Below are positions 27,201 to 34,318 of a DNA stretch of 64,000 bases, one piece after another. The number at the start of each line of letters is the position of its first letter. Within the stretch, counting starts at the first letter, position 1. The stretch spans positions 6,061 to 70,060 of the forward strand of contig CAVFXQ010000007.1 in NCBI GenBank assembly GCA_963626555.1. Reading direction: 5' to 3'. The position numbers and the translations under genes are program-made. The notes below the pieces were generated by a model, which had not been told where the DNA came from, did not search any database, and worked only from the letters and a program-made list of their open reading frames with translations. Source of the DNA: UBA1181 sp963626555 (GTDB lineage Bacteria > Bacteroidota > Bacteroidia > Bacteroidales > Paludibacteraceae).

Positions 27201-27822
27201 CTCTAAATTTTGCTTTACATTCATCATTCGCATAAAAAGAAAGCTCCTTCTGTTCAACAACGATACCCGACGATTGATCCGAACTGATCACTAACTCTAA
27301 CTCTGGAGCAAATACGACATCCCACTCTATTGTATCACTACAATACCCTCCAGGAGAAGTTCTGACAAGTCTAAATACATCTTGATTGTTGTAGATATTA
27401 GGAGTGTATTGGAATGTTGACTCTCCCTCTATCTGAGTAAAGTCTTCTTCTTTTACTGATTTCTTATACCATGTATATGTATAGTTTTTTACATTGGTTA
27501 CAGTGAGTTTTGCTCCACTCGGATTTATAGTTTCATCAATATCCGTCAAATAGTTTTTTGCATTTCCAGTGGCATAGTGCAAAACGTATGTAAATTCGCC
27601 CCTCTCTGAAGATGTCCATGTACCCGATTTTGTCGGTGCTTTATAAGTTGCAGTAATCCTCTTTGTTTTTCCATCTAAAGTTACCTCCAAACTACTTCCG
27701 CAAACAACGGTATCGGGTTCAGTCGTATTTTCCTCTCCTGCACTCGCAACAGCATTAACAGACTGAACCAACACTCCTACAACAAATACACATGACAAAA
27801 ATCGACGGAATCTATTCTTCAT
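21262..27822 (-). CDS. Very large repeat-rich surface/secreted protein, T9SS-type C-terminus
   Basis: The protein has 2186 residues with a signal peptide (MKNRFRRFLSCVFVVGVLVQSVNA). The first 1200 residues hold three related modules of roughly 370-400 residues. Each includes a HYR-like Ig domain marked by VSDNCT and a segment such as GVQYAVVRDTTVESSKIPFVWHG. Residues 1267-1616 are seven near-identical 50-residue repeats (YGEDVQNVCEKDLPLVWNG ... NEAGCDSILTLKLNVL), then more diverged copies with the GCDSVV motif. The last about 80 residues (KFMVYSLAGVELLVLNGVT ... SGVYVGIMKLDDTLKYIKFIAE) look like a type A T9SS sorting domain. A role in adhesion or surface layer is a guess from the domain type. 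The start is the ATG at 27822, at the signal peptide. Confidence 0.8.
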   Translation of the reverse strand: MKNRFRRFLSCVFVVGVLVQSVNAVASAGEENTTEPDTVVCGSSLEVTLDGKTKRITATYKAPTKSGTWTSSERGEFTYVLHYATGNAKNYLTDIDETINPSGAKLTVTNVKNYTYTWYKKSVKEEDFTQIEGESTFQYTPNIYNNQDVFRLVRTSPGGYCSDTIEWDVVFAPELELVISSDQSSGIVVEQKELSFYANDECKAKFRGFDYLPSFGFSSPSTVPSDYDMSDTVAYYWREEKSGDGIALGPTDSVEVQSGEKLFMTVGLRYYDVREGKKKENFPSAFDNMWRTVTLTDTARPKIVAPLSDGNIYHSVGVNDSASGVVPFSVTEAEIRNSVSDNCTATESLKLSYSLDKGSTYNDFSGFNSMLNVYTQPTQTVSYKVADEAGNERIADVTYEVERKTLHEGVQYAVVRDTTVESSKIPFVWHGVTFEGEGVTQVVGAAHLTLHVAKQKEIDTTMVICAASYTYEGQIYQKGKSQFKYIGKDAYGNEVTYNVDLYVVGEIDGFSKDTVRKEVCANDVEYIGFDDVAEKTSVRWYDDEVENASAYNVKKRDIRIDGLSDRIYKAIYTSTEGYCPDTAVFALNVGHNFEISQTSSIAVNSDDNCIANVLVREYAPKVKDLCGIAAFDTVTYISVNNGETIKVEKDTRYEFEDGDQVKWTVGTEKTTVSTTQTVSVTDATAPVIAVEGISYGNTVKSVGDSATGIVKFNVPLTDVTEHVSDNCTSSQDLKIEYSLDGSTFNSFNGEDFVLNVYTQPTLSVSYKITDKAGNPTTSVVTYEVERKTMFDGVQYAVVRDTTVKLSKVPFVWHGVTFNEDGETQVVGAAHLTLHIAKPVSVDTSMVICDATYSVNGQSYEKGRHSFTYTVEYENGADTTFNVSLFVVGVIKDFSKDTVVSYSCGPSLKYIGYEDIAEKTTVRWFDNEIENNDVRNNKRRDIHTDGITDNLYKVIYSTSEGYCPDTAYYLLAAEHDFEINKVKSMNFYANDDCKAHVLLRDYAPSVNDLCITTEFDTVVYITVNEGERFKVKDDTYYDFVDGDNVYWSVGLENDGAGQFQTVSVIDTISPSISVDGISLGKRKIPVSDTITGAVDFNISLEDIRENISDNCTSVSDLTIEYGLDGNTFLPFSGEKFTLNAFNKTDLTVYFYVSDKSGNKKIASVTYEIDRDADGYAFTRDTFVCNGELPLRWYGSDFATSGESIEIGAVRLTVHERDLRERTQTEVACDNFEWIDGKTYTESTKSVFVKENGIGLCDSIIRLDLTILKTTYGEDVQNVCEKDLPLVWNGYEVTSDTTIIMQNEAGCDSILTLKMNVLKTTYGEDVQNVCEKDLPLVWNGFEVTTDTTIVVQNEAGCDSILTLKLNVLKTTYGEDVQNVCEKDLPLVWNGYEVTSDTTIIMQNEAGCDSILTLKMNVLKTTYGEDVQNVCEKDLPLVWNGFEVTTDTTIVVQNEAGCDSILTLKLNVLKTTYGEDVQYVCEKDLPLVWNGFEVTSDTTIVALNEAGCDSILTLKLNVLKTTYGEDVQYVCEKDLPLVWNGFEVTSDTTIVALNEAGCDSILTLKLNVLKTTYGEDVQNVCEKDLPLVWNGFEVASDTTIVVQNEAGCDSILTLKLNVLKSTYGAEELTVCESSLPIEWNGFKVEKDTTIVLENVAKCDSVVSLKLEVNPTLRSEFSAVGESVYIWNNKVYTKSGVYRDTFTSVTGCDSVVTMKLQITYKNVPITERVISCGSYLWNDTLLEESGLYFDTIPTLKGDSVISIMLTVNKPTYAKDTIVRNHCQSEMPVFWEGNLLDPGMNTFHLENHLGCDSIVYVRLNVWPLYNDTLTIHACDAFVMNGRTLTESGVYTDTLSSMTGCDSIVTVNLTVNSSYETEAVDTVFVGDTYTEYGFNLTFEKDQILEKNVYLETESGCDSLIHLTLVVRSKKFEIELTNVTGGFETIDGNIVFCEEHNVEINYHITSGKADAYRVMFDAEAVSQGFREIEGEVTDTVGTIKFSVPEDVFPDSYKAFVQFYDDGYASDQVIAPFYVGYGSDIFAVNSKNEISLKDNIYGFSDFQWYKNGVAIVGANSMTYQEPQMLDGVYVLGVKTVDGVETVVCGKQTKGAENLNIWIANSTSISRGGATILYVEGLTSAEMERTKFMVYSLAGVELLVLNGVTKENVLNLNSGVYVGIMKLDDTLKYIKFIAE
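22825..24024 (-). repeat. Tandem 150-bp coding repeats
   Basis: Seven 150-bp units (24024 to 22975) encode 50-residue repeats, and a diverged eighth unit lies at 22974-22825. Units alternate in two versions, one with YEVTSDTTIIMQ and one with FEVTTDTTIVVQ. Repeats 1-2 and 3-4 appear identical over 300 bp wherever I compared them, and repeats 5 and 6 are also nearly identical to each other. This pattern indicates recent duplication of 150- and 300-bp blocks inside the gene. Confidence 0.9.
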
Positions 27823-27887
27823 ACACACTCTCAGTTTTAATACTTAAATTGAAGCACTTTTTTTAAACACGGCTTCACTATTATTCG

Positions 27888-27999
27888 GTTAGTAACTCAA
27901 TGAACCAAAATATAATTTCAAAGTTTCATTTCCAAAGTTCTAACTATATTTTCAACAAACAAAATAAAAATGAAGGCTTTTGCCTCTTTAGTTACTAAC
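27888..27999. repeat. Widely spaced inverted repeat in the intergenic region
   Basis: GTTAGTAACT at 27888-27897 is the exact reverse complement of AGTTACTAAC at 27990-27999. The 246-bp gap between the surface protein and the lipoprotein holds this pair and a small AGGC/GCCT hairpin at 27974-27985 that could be a weak terminator for the lipoprotein gene. I see no full promoter for the surface protein here; the nearest is CAAAATAT (27907 region), which does not fit the consensus well. Confidence 0.35.
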
Positions 28000-28068
28000 A
28001 ACAAAGCTTGTCTGTTTTTTCAGTCGGAAAGCTATATTCGTCTCGAACGGGTTCTTCTTGTTCCTACC

Positions 28069-28674
28069 TCACTCTTCTTTTTTATTCATAGCTTTCAGTT
28101 CATCATAGATTTTCAAATTATTCCGTTTCATTCTCAACTCAAAATAGGCATCCTCCACTATTTTGTCTATTATACTTATTGCAGACGACGAAACATAGCC
28201 ATCCTCTTCTATCACCTTCATCACCTCTTTTCTCTTCAAGTAAAATACAGCCGTCGTGTCATCTCCTGAATACTCCATTTTGACATAAAATGAATCCGTA
28301 TATATATCACACAACACCTCCTTGTTTTCAGGCAAAATAGCGGCTGGATAACTTCGCACGTCTATATGACTATAAGATCTCACATTTTCAAAACCATCAT
28401 TATGAGACTGAATACAATAGAGCGTATCTTTCAGAATAAATAATGAAACTCCCTCTGAACGTTCTTCCAACATATTTCTCAATTTTCGAGGAAGTCCCTG
28501 ATAGACAAACCCTAACGCAGGACTATAGGAAAGTCTAAAGTCTATGCCGTCTCTTCCCCACCCTCCTTGCAGATCTTCTAACGGCACATTATTCATCTCA
28601 ATATCTGGAATAATCGGGCGTTCACACGATATTCCAAACATGATCAATAGAAAAACATAAAAATATTTTTTCAT
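28069..28674 (-). CDS. Small lipoprotein of unknown function
   Basis: The protein has 201 residues. MKKYFYVFLLIMFGISCERP has a lipobox ending in Cys17, so it is probably an outer- or inner-membrane lipoprotein. The mature part contains GGWGRDGIDFRLSYSPALGFVYQGLPRKL and beta-strand-like segments, then a Glu/Lys-rich C-terminus. I do not recognise the family. The open frame runs 35 residues further upstream into prfB, but the ATG at 28674 starts the signal peptide and is therefore preferred. It lies 38 bp after the prfB terminator, so it should have its own promoter, which I could not identify. Confidence 0.75.
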   Translation of the reverse strand: MKKYFYVFLLIMFGISCERPIIPDIEMNNVPLEDLQGGWGRDGIDFRLSYSPALGFVYQGLPRKLRNMLEERSEGVSLFILKDTLYCIQSHNDGFENVRSYSHIDVRSYPAAILPENKEVLCDIYTDSFYVKMEYSGDDTTAVFYLKRKEVMKVIEEDGYVSSSAISIIDKIVEDAYFELRMKRNNLKIYDELKAMNKKEE

Positions 28675-28711
28675 AGATTTTAGAAAATTTTTCCAAGAAA
28701 GCAAAATAAAC

Positions 28712-28737
28712 AAAAAAACCCGAACAAAATGATCGGG
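28712..28737 (-). terminator. Rho-independent terminator of prfB
   Basis: On the minus strand CCCGA, a 9-nt loop and TCGGG are followed by seven T residues. It starts 22 bp after the prfB stop and marks the end of the acpP-to-prfB transcription unit. Confidence 0.8.
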
Positions 28738-28759
28738 CTTCCTTTTATTTTCGGCATTT

Positions 28760-29876
28760 TTAGTTTTCTGCTCCACCAAACTCCATCAGATAGGCTTTAA
28801 TAAACGCATCAATATCGCCATCCATAACCGCCTGTACATTGGACGTTTGATAGTCAGTACGATGATCTTTCACACGACGATCATCAAACACATAACTACG
28901 TATCTGCGAACCCCACTCTATTTTCTTCTTTCCCGCCTCTATACGCGCCGACTCCTGCCTACGCTTTTCCAATTCTATCTCATACAACTGAGACCTCAGC
29001 AGACGAAGAGCATTTTCTTTATTTTTGGGTTGATCTCGAGTTTCAGTGTTTTCAATGACAATCTCGTCCTCCTGATCTGTCAGCACATTGTGGAACTTAT
29101 AATGTAAACGTACTCCAGACTCAACCTTGTTGACATTCTGTCCTCCCGCTCCACTCGAACGAAAAGTGTCCCACGATAATCCAGCAGGATTAACATAAAT
29201 CTCAATGGTATCGTCAACCAACGGCACTACGAAAACAGACGTAAACGATGTCATTCGTTTTCCTTGGGCATTGAAAGGAGAAACTCTCACCAAACGATGT
29301 ACTCCATTCTCACTTTTCAAATAACCATACGCAAAATCGCCTTCTACCTTTATGGTAACAGTTTTGATTCCAGCCTCATCTCCATCTAATATATTGGCAA
29401 TCTCTGTTTTATATCCCTTTGATTCACACCAACGAAGATACATACGCATGAGCATATCCGCCCAATCCTGCGCCTCAGTTCCGCCTGCTCCCGCCACAAT
29501 CTTCAACACGGCTCCCATCTTGTCTTCTTCCTTCCGAAGCATGTTTTTTAATTCCAACTTCTCAACAAGATCAATGGCATGATTGTAGGCAGCATCTACC
29601 TCAGCTTCCGACACCGCCTCCTCTTTAAAGAAGTCGTATGAAAGTTGCAACTCCTCAACAGCAGCTTTCACCTCATTGTAACCTTCTACCCACTTCTTCA
29701 ACTCACGAACTTTACGCATCTGCGCCTCTGCTGTCTTCTGATCATCCCAAAAACCAGGTGCCTGCGTTCTCAATTCCTCTTCTTCTATCTGTACAATCTT
29801 GGCATCTACGTCAAAGATACCTCCTCAACGCATCCTCGCGTTCCAACACATTCTTAAGTTGGTCTATCGTTATCAT
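28760..29876 (-). CDS. prfB: Peptide chain release factor 2, with +1 programmed frameshift
   Basis: RF2 recognises UGA and UAA and releases the finished peptide. The full gene starts at the ATG at 29876 (MITIDQLKNVLEREDALRRYL, 21 residues). It then meets UGA in frame and continues in the +1 frame as DVDAKIVQIEEE and onward for 350 residues, 371 in total. The functional motifs are present: SPF (anticodon-like, in VRVSPFNAQ) and GGQ (GAGGQNVNK). A one-frame view of the gene shows only the last 337 residues, starting from a false TTG. It is 50 bp downstream of fadD and is followed by a terminator, so it is probably the last gene of the fatty-acid run. Identification and frameshift are both firm. 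Confidence 0.96.
29811..29825 (-). promoter_or_regulatory. prfB programmed frameshift site
   Basis: The order on the minus strand is AGGAGG (29825-29820), TAT, CTT (29816-29814), TGA (29813-29811), then C. The internal Shine-Dalgarno-like AGGAGG and the slippery CTT-TGA-C are the known RF2 autoregulatory signal: when RF2 is scarce, the ribosome slips +1 past the stop codon. The arrangement matches the E. coli site almost exactly. Confidence 0.95.
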
Positions 29877-29926
29877 ATTTATAATTGTTATTTTACTTGC
29901 TTACCTTCTATCAATCAACTATTTCT

Positions 29927-31735
29927 CTACTCAGCGTACATTGCCTCTATCTCCTTTGCATAATGCTCTGCGATCACCTTTCGTTTCATCTTTAGAGTTG
30001 GCGTTAATTCATCTGCCTCCATAGTAAATGGTTTGGCTAAAAGCGTGAATTTCTTCACTTGCTCGTATGCAGACAACTCACTTTGTGCCATTTGGATTCG
30101 TCCTTCATAGAAGGCCACGATTTTCGGATTTTTTAGCAATTCCTCCATTGAACCATATTCAATCTTAGCAGTCTCCGCGTATGTCTCAAGAGCTGAATAG
30201 GCTGGCACCACCAATGCAGAAACAAACTTGCGTTGATCGGCTATGATGGATACTTGTTCCATATATTTATCAACGATCAATTTCCCCTCCACTTGCTGTG
30301 GCGCAACATATTTACCATTTGATGTTTTAAACAGTTCTTTTATTCGCTCTGTAACCACCAAACGACCATCTTTCGTCAAAGAACCTGCATCGCCAGTTTT
30401 GAACCATCCATCCTCAAAAGCAGCTGCGGTGGCTTCTGGTTTATTGTAATATCCCTCAGAAATAGTCTTTCCTTTCAAGAGTATTTCATTGTTTTCACTC
30501 AATTTTACCTCTACCTCTGGCATAATCTCTCCCGTGGAGTGAATTTCGTAATTTTCATTGTATGGATTATAGCAAGCCACTGTTGCCGTGGATTCAGACA
30601 ATCCATACCCTACGATAATATTAAACCCAACGCTATGTAAAAATATATTCACATCGTCGGACAATGCCGCTCCCGCAGTAGGAAAGAAATTTCCATTCTC
30701 CAATCCCAACACTTTTTTCAAGAGTTTGAACAATGTGGCATTATAGAATTTATAACGCAGATAGAGGGATAAAGGGGCTGTCAAGCCATAACGTCGAAAA
30801 TCTAAATTATATCGTTCTCCAACCCTGATAGCATGCCGCATCCATTTGCGCATAAATGGTGAAAAAGATTCAATTTTTTCGTTTACCCCCATATAGATTT
30901 TCTCCCAAAAACGAGGAACCGCACACATCATCGTCGGACGAACCTCTTTCAGTGCTGTCAAAATCTGCTTGGGGTTCTGGTTGACTGCCACCACAACATT
31001 CTTATGCAAGCATAAATATGTCCAAGCACGCTCAAAAATATGCGTTAACGGCAAAAACGATAGACTCAAATCTTTGTCTGTTATGTTTGTCAACCGAATG
31101 TCGTGAATCTTCATCGCCTGCTGATAGTTTGATTGCCTGATAATCACACCTTTAGGCTCACCCGTCGTTCCTGAAGTATAGATCAACGTGGTTAAATCAT
31201 GTTCCGATAGGTGCGAGCGTCTCACCTTCATTTCCTCTTCAAAGGCTGCCCCATCTCCATGTTTCAAAAAATCCTCAAACGAGATTGCAGCGTCCACACC
31301 TCTCAACTGTATGTTTTTATCTATCGCAACAATTGTTCTCAACCGTTCCGACCGCTTCAAAACCTCAACTGCCGTATCATATTGCAACTGTTCGCCTGCA
31401 AACAATAAGTGTATATCTGCATCATTTACAATATATTCCACCTGCGAAGAGGAGCTTGTCGCATATAACGGAACAGCCGTCGCACGTACCGCCTGACAGG
31501 CAAAATCAACCGCTATAATCTCCGCCATATTCTGAGAGAACAAAGCAACTTTGTCTTCCTCTTTCACCCCAAAACTGATCAACGCTTTAGCTATTACACT
31601 TACTTGATCTGCTAATTGCTTCCACGAGATATTTTTCCATACTTCGTCGTGGATATCCTTATATTTTAAAGCGGTTCGATCGGCAAATTCTTTTGCCTTT
31701 TCAAAAACCATTTCTCCAAAATGAGTCGTGTACAT
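29927..31735 (-). CDS. fadD: Long-chain acyl-CoA synthetase (AMP-forming)
   Basis: The protein has 602 residues. The AMP-binding signature TLIYTSGTTGEPKGVI lies near residue 180, with later motifs YGLSESTATVAC and GWFKTGDAG. These enzymes activate fatty acids to acyl-CoA (or acyl-AMP) on the cytoplasmic face. It is a member of the long FadD15-like group that has a C-terminal region with KRKVIAEHY. It follows rnc by 5 bp and precedes prfB by 50 bp, so it is in the acpP-fabF-rnc run. The position next to fatty acid synthesis genes suggests a role in lipid recycling, but the direction of use is inferred. Confidence 0.9.
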   Translation of the reverse strand: MYTTHFGEMVFEKAKEFADRTALKYKDIHDEVWKNISWKQLADQVSVIAKALISFGVKEEDKVALFSQNMAEIIAVDFACQAVRATAVPLYATSSSSQVEYIVNDADIHLLFAGEQLQYDTAVEVLKRSERLRTIVAIDKNIQLRGVDAAISFEDFLKHGDGAAFEEEMKVRRSHLSEHDLTTLIYTSGTTGEPKGVIIRQSNYQQAMKIHDIRLTNITDKDLSLSFLPLTHIFERAWTYLCLHKNVVVAVNQNPKQILTALKEVRPTMMCAVPRFWEKIYMGVNEKIESFSPFMRKWMRHAIRVGERYNLDFRRYGLTAPLSLYLRYKFYNATLFKLLKKVLGLENGNFFPTAGAALSDDVNIFLHSVGFNIIVGYGLSESTATVACYNPYNENYEIHSTGEIMPEVEVKLSENNEILLKGKTISEGYYNKPEATAAAFEDGWFKTGDAGSLTKDGRLVVTERIKELFKTSNGKYVAPQQVEGKLIVDKYMEQVSIIADQRKFVSALVVPAYSALETYAETAKIEYGSMEELLKNPKIVAFYEGRIQMAQSELSAYEQVKKFTLLAKPFTMEADELTPTLKMKRKVIAEHYAKEIEAMYAE

Positions 31736-31740
31736 CTTCT

Positions 31741-32595
31741 CTATTTTTCTTGATTCTTTGTATCTTCAACAGACAAAGTTTCATCTTCTTCTGTTGTTTT
31801 CTTTCCTTTGATTGTATACCGCTTGGCAAAATTCTTCTCTTGCTCAATCATCTCACACACCTTTTTAGCCCCATCTTGATGAGAACTTCTCTTAGAATAA
31901 CCTTCTCCATCAATCACATAAATGTCATTGAGTATCACTTTTGACTTAAAGAAACAGTTATTATTCTCCACCGTTTGCATATCATAGGTGTTAAACTCAA
32001 CTTTAATATGATGACGTTGCCCCCACTCTATCAATTTCGATTTATAATTCTGTTCTATGGTGGTAATTTCATTCCATTGGATATACTTTACCAAAACCAC
32101 TTCCTTAACAAACCTCAACACACAACCATACCCCTTATCTAAATAAATCGCACCAACCAACGCTTCAAAAGCATTCCCGTAAATGTTTACAGAATGTGAA
32201 TGAGGAACGCTATTCATTACAATCCAATCGTTTAAGTTCATCTTCAACGACACCTCATTAAGCGTCTCCCTTTGCACAATTTTTGATCTTGTAGCTGTCA
32301 AAAAACCTTCGTTTTTATCGGGATAATTCTGATATAGTATGTCAGAGACTACCGCCTCTAAAACTGCATCTCCTAAATACTCTAAACGCTCATTGTTTAC
32401 GAAATTTCCTTTGTCATCTCGCTGAGCATTCGACTTATGTTTAAGAGCCAACCGATAAAGTTCCAAATTACCTGGGGCAAACTCTAACAGATTTTTGAGT
32501 GCTATATACAACTCGTCTTGGGGTTCTTCTTTCTTCTCTTCAGCTAATTCCTTTTTGGTAAACCCAAAAAACTCCTTGATTTTTTCTATAATCAC
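31741..32595 (-). CDS. rnc: Ribonuclease III
   Basis: The protein has 284 residues and cleaves double-stranded RNA in rRNA and mRNA processing. The catalytic signature NNERLEYLGDAVLEAVVSDIL starts near residue 67. The downstream metal site is in NAFEALVGAIYLDKGYG. A dsRNA-binding domain spans about 185-255. The protein is longer than the E. coli enzyme, with a Lys/Glu-rich N-terminal helix and a charged C-terminal tail. It is 9 bp after fabF; acpP-fabF-rnc is a common gene order in bacteria. Confidence 0.95.
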   Translation of the reverse strand: MIIEKIKEFFGFTKKELAEEKKEEPQDELYIALKNLLEFAPGNLELYRLALKHKSNAQRDDKGNFVNNERLEYLGDAVLEAVVSDILYQNYPDKNEGFLTATRSKIVQRETLNEVSLKMNLNDWIVMNSVPHSHSVNIYGNAFEALVGAIYLDKGYGCVLRFVKEVVLVKYIQWNEITTIEQNYKSKLIEWGQRHHIKVEFNTYDMQTVENNNCFFKSKVILNDIYVIDGEGYSKRSSHQDGAKKVCEMIEQEKNFAKRYTIKGKKTTEEDETLSVEDTKNQEK

Positions 32596-32604
32596 GAAAC
32601 GGAC

Positions 32605-33861
32605 CTACTTAAACTTTTTAAAAATAATTGAAGCATTCTGTCCACCAAAACCAAAGGTGTTTGACAATGCCGCACGAACCTCACGAGTCTGAGGCTTATT
32701 GAAAGTGTAATTCAAGGTATAATCTATGTTAGGGTCATCATCACCCTCTCTGTGGTTTATAGTTGGCGGAACTACACCATTGACTATGGAGAGAATAGAG
32801 GCTATGGCTTCCACCGCCCCTGTTGCTCCCATCAAATGACCCGTCATTGACTTCGTTGAACTAATATTCAACGATTTAGCATGTTCACCAAAAACTTTTT
32901 GAATCGCTTTAATCTCCGAGGGATCTCCTATAGGTGTCGATGTTCCATGAATGTTGATATAATCTATATCCTCTACCGATAAACCAGCATCTTTCAGGGC
33001 ATTTGTCATCACAATAGTAGCTCCCAATCCATCAGGGTGCGTCGCCGTCATGTGATAAGCATCGGCCGAAGCCGCCACACCCGCCACCTCTGCATAGATA
33101 TGCGCACCTCTCTTCACAGCGTGTTCATATTCTTCTAAGACTAAACATCCCGCACCTTCGCCCAAGACAAAGCCATCACGCGATGCACTCAGCGGACGAG
33201 ATGCCGTCTGGTACTCATCATTGCGCGTTGATAATGCTCTCATTGCATTGAAACCTCCAATTCCACTCACTGTAATCGGAGCTTCCGCACCTCCCGTTAT
33301 CATCACATCAGCACGATTTAGGCGAATCTGATCAAACGCCAAACTGATAGCATGCGTCGATGTAGCACACGCCGAAACAACTCCAAAGTTCGGTCCTCTA
33401 AAATTGTACTGCATCGATATATGCCCAGACGCCATATTAGCAATCATGCGCGGAATGAAAAACGGATTAAATCTCGGTATCTCAGGATTGGATAGATAGT
33501 CCAACAAATCACGCTCAAACGAGGTTATACCCCCAATTCCCGTCGAAAAAATAACACCTGACCTATCCGAGTCTGCCTGACCTTCTGAGAACCCCGCATC
33601 CTCCATCGCTTCTTTCGCCACACAAAGTGCAAACTGACAATAACGATCGATTTTACGGACTTCCTTATGATCAAAATGCGTTTCGGGGTCAAAACCCTTC
33701 ACCTCACAGGCAAACCGTGTTTTGAACTTTGAAGCGTCAAAGAGCGTAATAGGTCCAGCACCACTCACACCCTCCAGCAACGCATTCCAGAAATCTGAAA
33801 CATTATTGCCAATGGGTGTGATTGCACCAAGACCTGTTACTACTACTCTTCTAAGCTCCAT
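32605..33861 (-). CDS. fabF: 3-oxoacyl-[acyl-carrier-protein] synthase II
   Basis: The protein has 418 residues and elongates acyl-ACP with malonyl-ACP. The catalytic cysteine is in VVSACATSTHAI, the first histidine in NIHGTSTPIGD, and the second in KSMTGHLMGATGA. The start at 33861 (MELRRVVVTGLGA) is chosen because it matches the usual N-terminus. The open frame extends 17 codons further upstream into acpP. It is 7 bp from acpP, which supplies its substrate carrier. Confidence 0.95.
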   Translation of the reverse strand: MELRRVVVTGLGAITPIGNNVSDFWNALLEGVSGAGPITLFDASKFKTRFACEVKGFDPETHFDHKEVRKIDRYCQFALCVAKEAMEDAGFSEGQADSDRSGVIFSTGIGGITSFERDLLDYLSNPEIPRFNPFFIPRMIANMASGHISMQYNFRGPNFGVVSACATSTHAISLAFDQIRLNRADVMITGGAEAPITVSGIGGFNAMRALSTRNDEYQTASRPLSASRDGFVLGEGAGCLVLEEYEHAVKRGAHIYAEVAGVAASADAYHMTATHPDGLGATIVMTNALKDAGLSVEDIDYINIHGTSTPIGDPSEIKAIQKVFGEHAKSLNISSTKSMTGHLMGATGAVEAIASILSIVNGVVPPTINHREGDDDPNIDYTLNYTFNKPQTREVRAALSNTFGFGGQNASIIFKKFK

Positions 33862-33868
33862 AGCTTTC

Positions 33869-34108
33869 TTATTTTCCCAACATCTCTTCGATGAGCTTAA
33901 CAGCGTCACCAACAGTCTGAATCTCTTGAGTTTTGTCTTCAGGAATCTGAATGTTGAACTGCTTCTCTAACTCCATGATCAACTCTACAGTATCCAAAGA
34001 GTCTGCACCCAAATCTGTAGTGAAACCTGCATTCTCAGTTACCTCAGATGGCTTACAACCTAACTTCTCAACAATGATTTCCTGTACTTTCTCTGCAACT
34101 TCTGACAT
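33869..34108 (-). CDS. acpP: Acyl carrier protein
   Basis: The protein has 79 residues. Ser37 in GADSLDTVELIM is the 4'-phosphopantetheine attachment site. The pattern of four helices and acidic character (E-rich, MSEVAEKVQEIIVEKLG) is standard. It is the first gene of the fabF-rnc-fadD-prfB run. It carries growing acyl chains for FabF and other synthases, and may also feed lipid A and phospholipid enzymes elsewhere. Confidence 0.97.
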   Translation of the reverse strand: MSEVAEKVQEIIVEKLGCKPSEVTENAGFTTDLGADSLDTVELIMELEKQFNIQIPEDKTQEIQTVGDAVKLIEEMLGK

Positions 34109-34164
34109 TTTTGTTTCAGTTTTTAGTTAATATTTAAGTTCAATTTTTTCTAAATTTGCGGTTG

Positions 34165-34172
34165 CAAAGGAA
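34165..34172 (-). promoter_or_regulatory. Weak -7 element for acpP
   Basis: On the minus strand TTCCTTTG differs from TAnnTTTG at one consensus position (second base). It lies 56 bp before the acpP ATG. No -33 TTTG is visible. The call is tentative. Confidence 0.3.
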
Positions 34173-34223
34173 CAACTTTTTTTAACGATTTCTAACATAT
34201 TCGTTAAGTTTTTTTGCGAGAAC

Positions 34224-34247
34224 TGCACAGTTTTAAAAAATTGTGCA
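34224..34247. promoter_or_regulatory. Inverted repeat between acpP and purN, possible operator
   Basis: TGCACA at 34224-34229 and TGTGCA at 34242-34247 are complementary, and the bases between them (GTTTTAAAAAAT) are also nearly symmetrical. It lies in the 210-bp divergent region upstream of both acpP and purN. It has no T-run on either strand and so looks more like a protein-binding site than a terminator. The binding protein is not known. Confidence 0.35.
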
Positions 34248-34318
34248 ATCGTTTAACTTTTATTAACAAAAGATATTCTTTCTAATTATCTGATTCTCAG
34301 ATATTTAATGCAAAAATA

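Noticed and set aside
28675..28779. Longer start of the small lipoprotein, overlapping prfB
   Set aside because: The extension covers the prfB terminator and stop. The signal peptide with its lipobox starts at the ATG at 28674.
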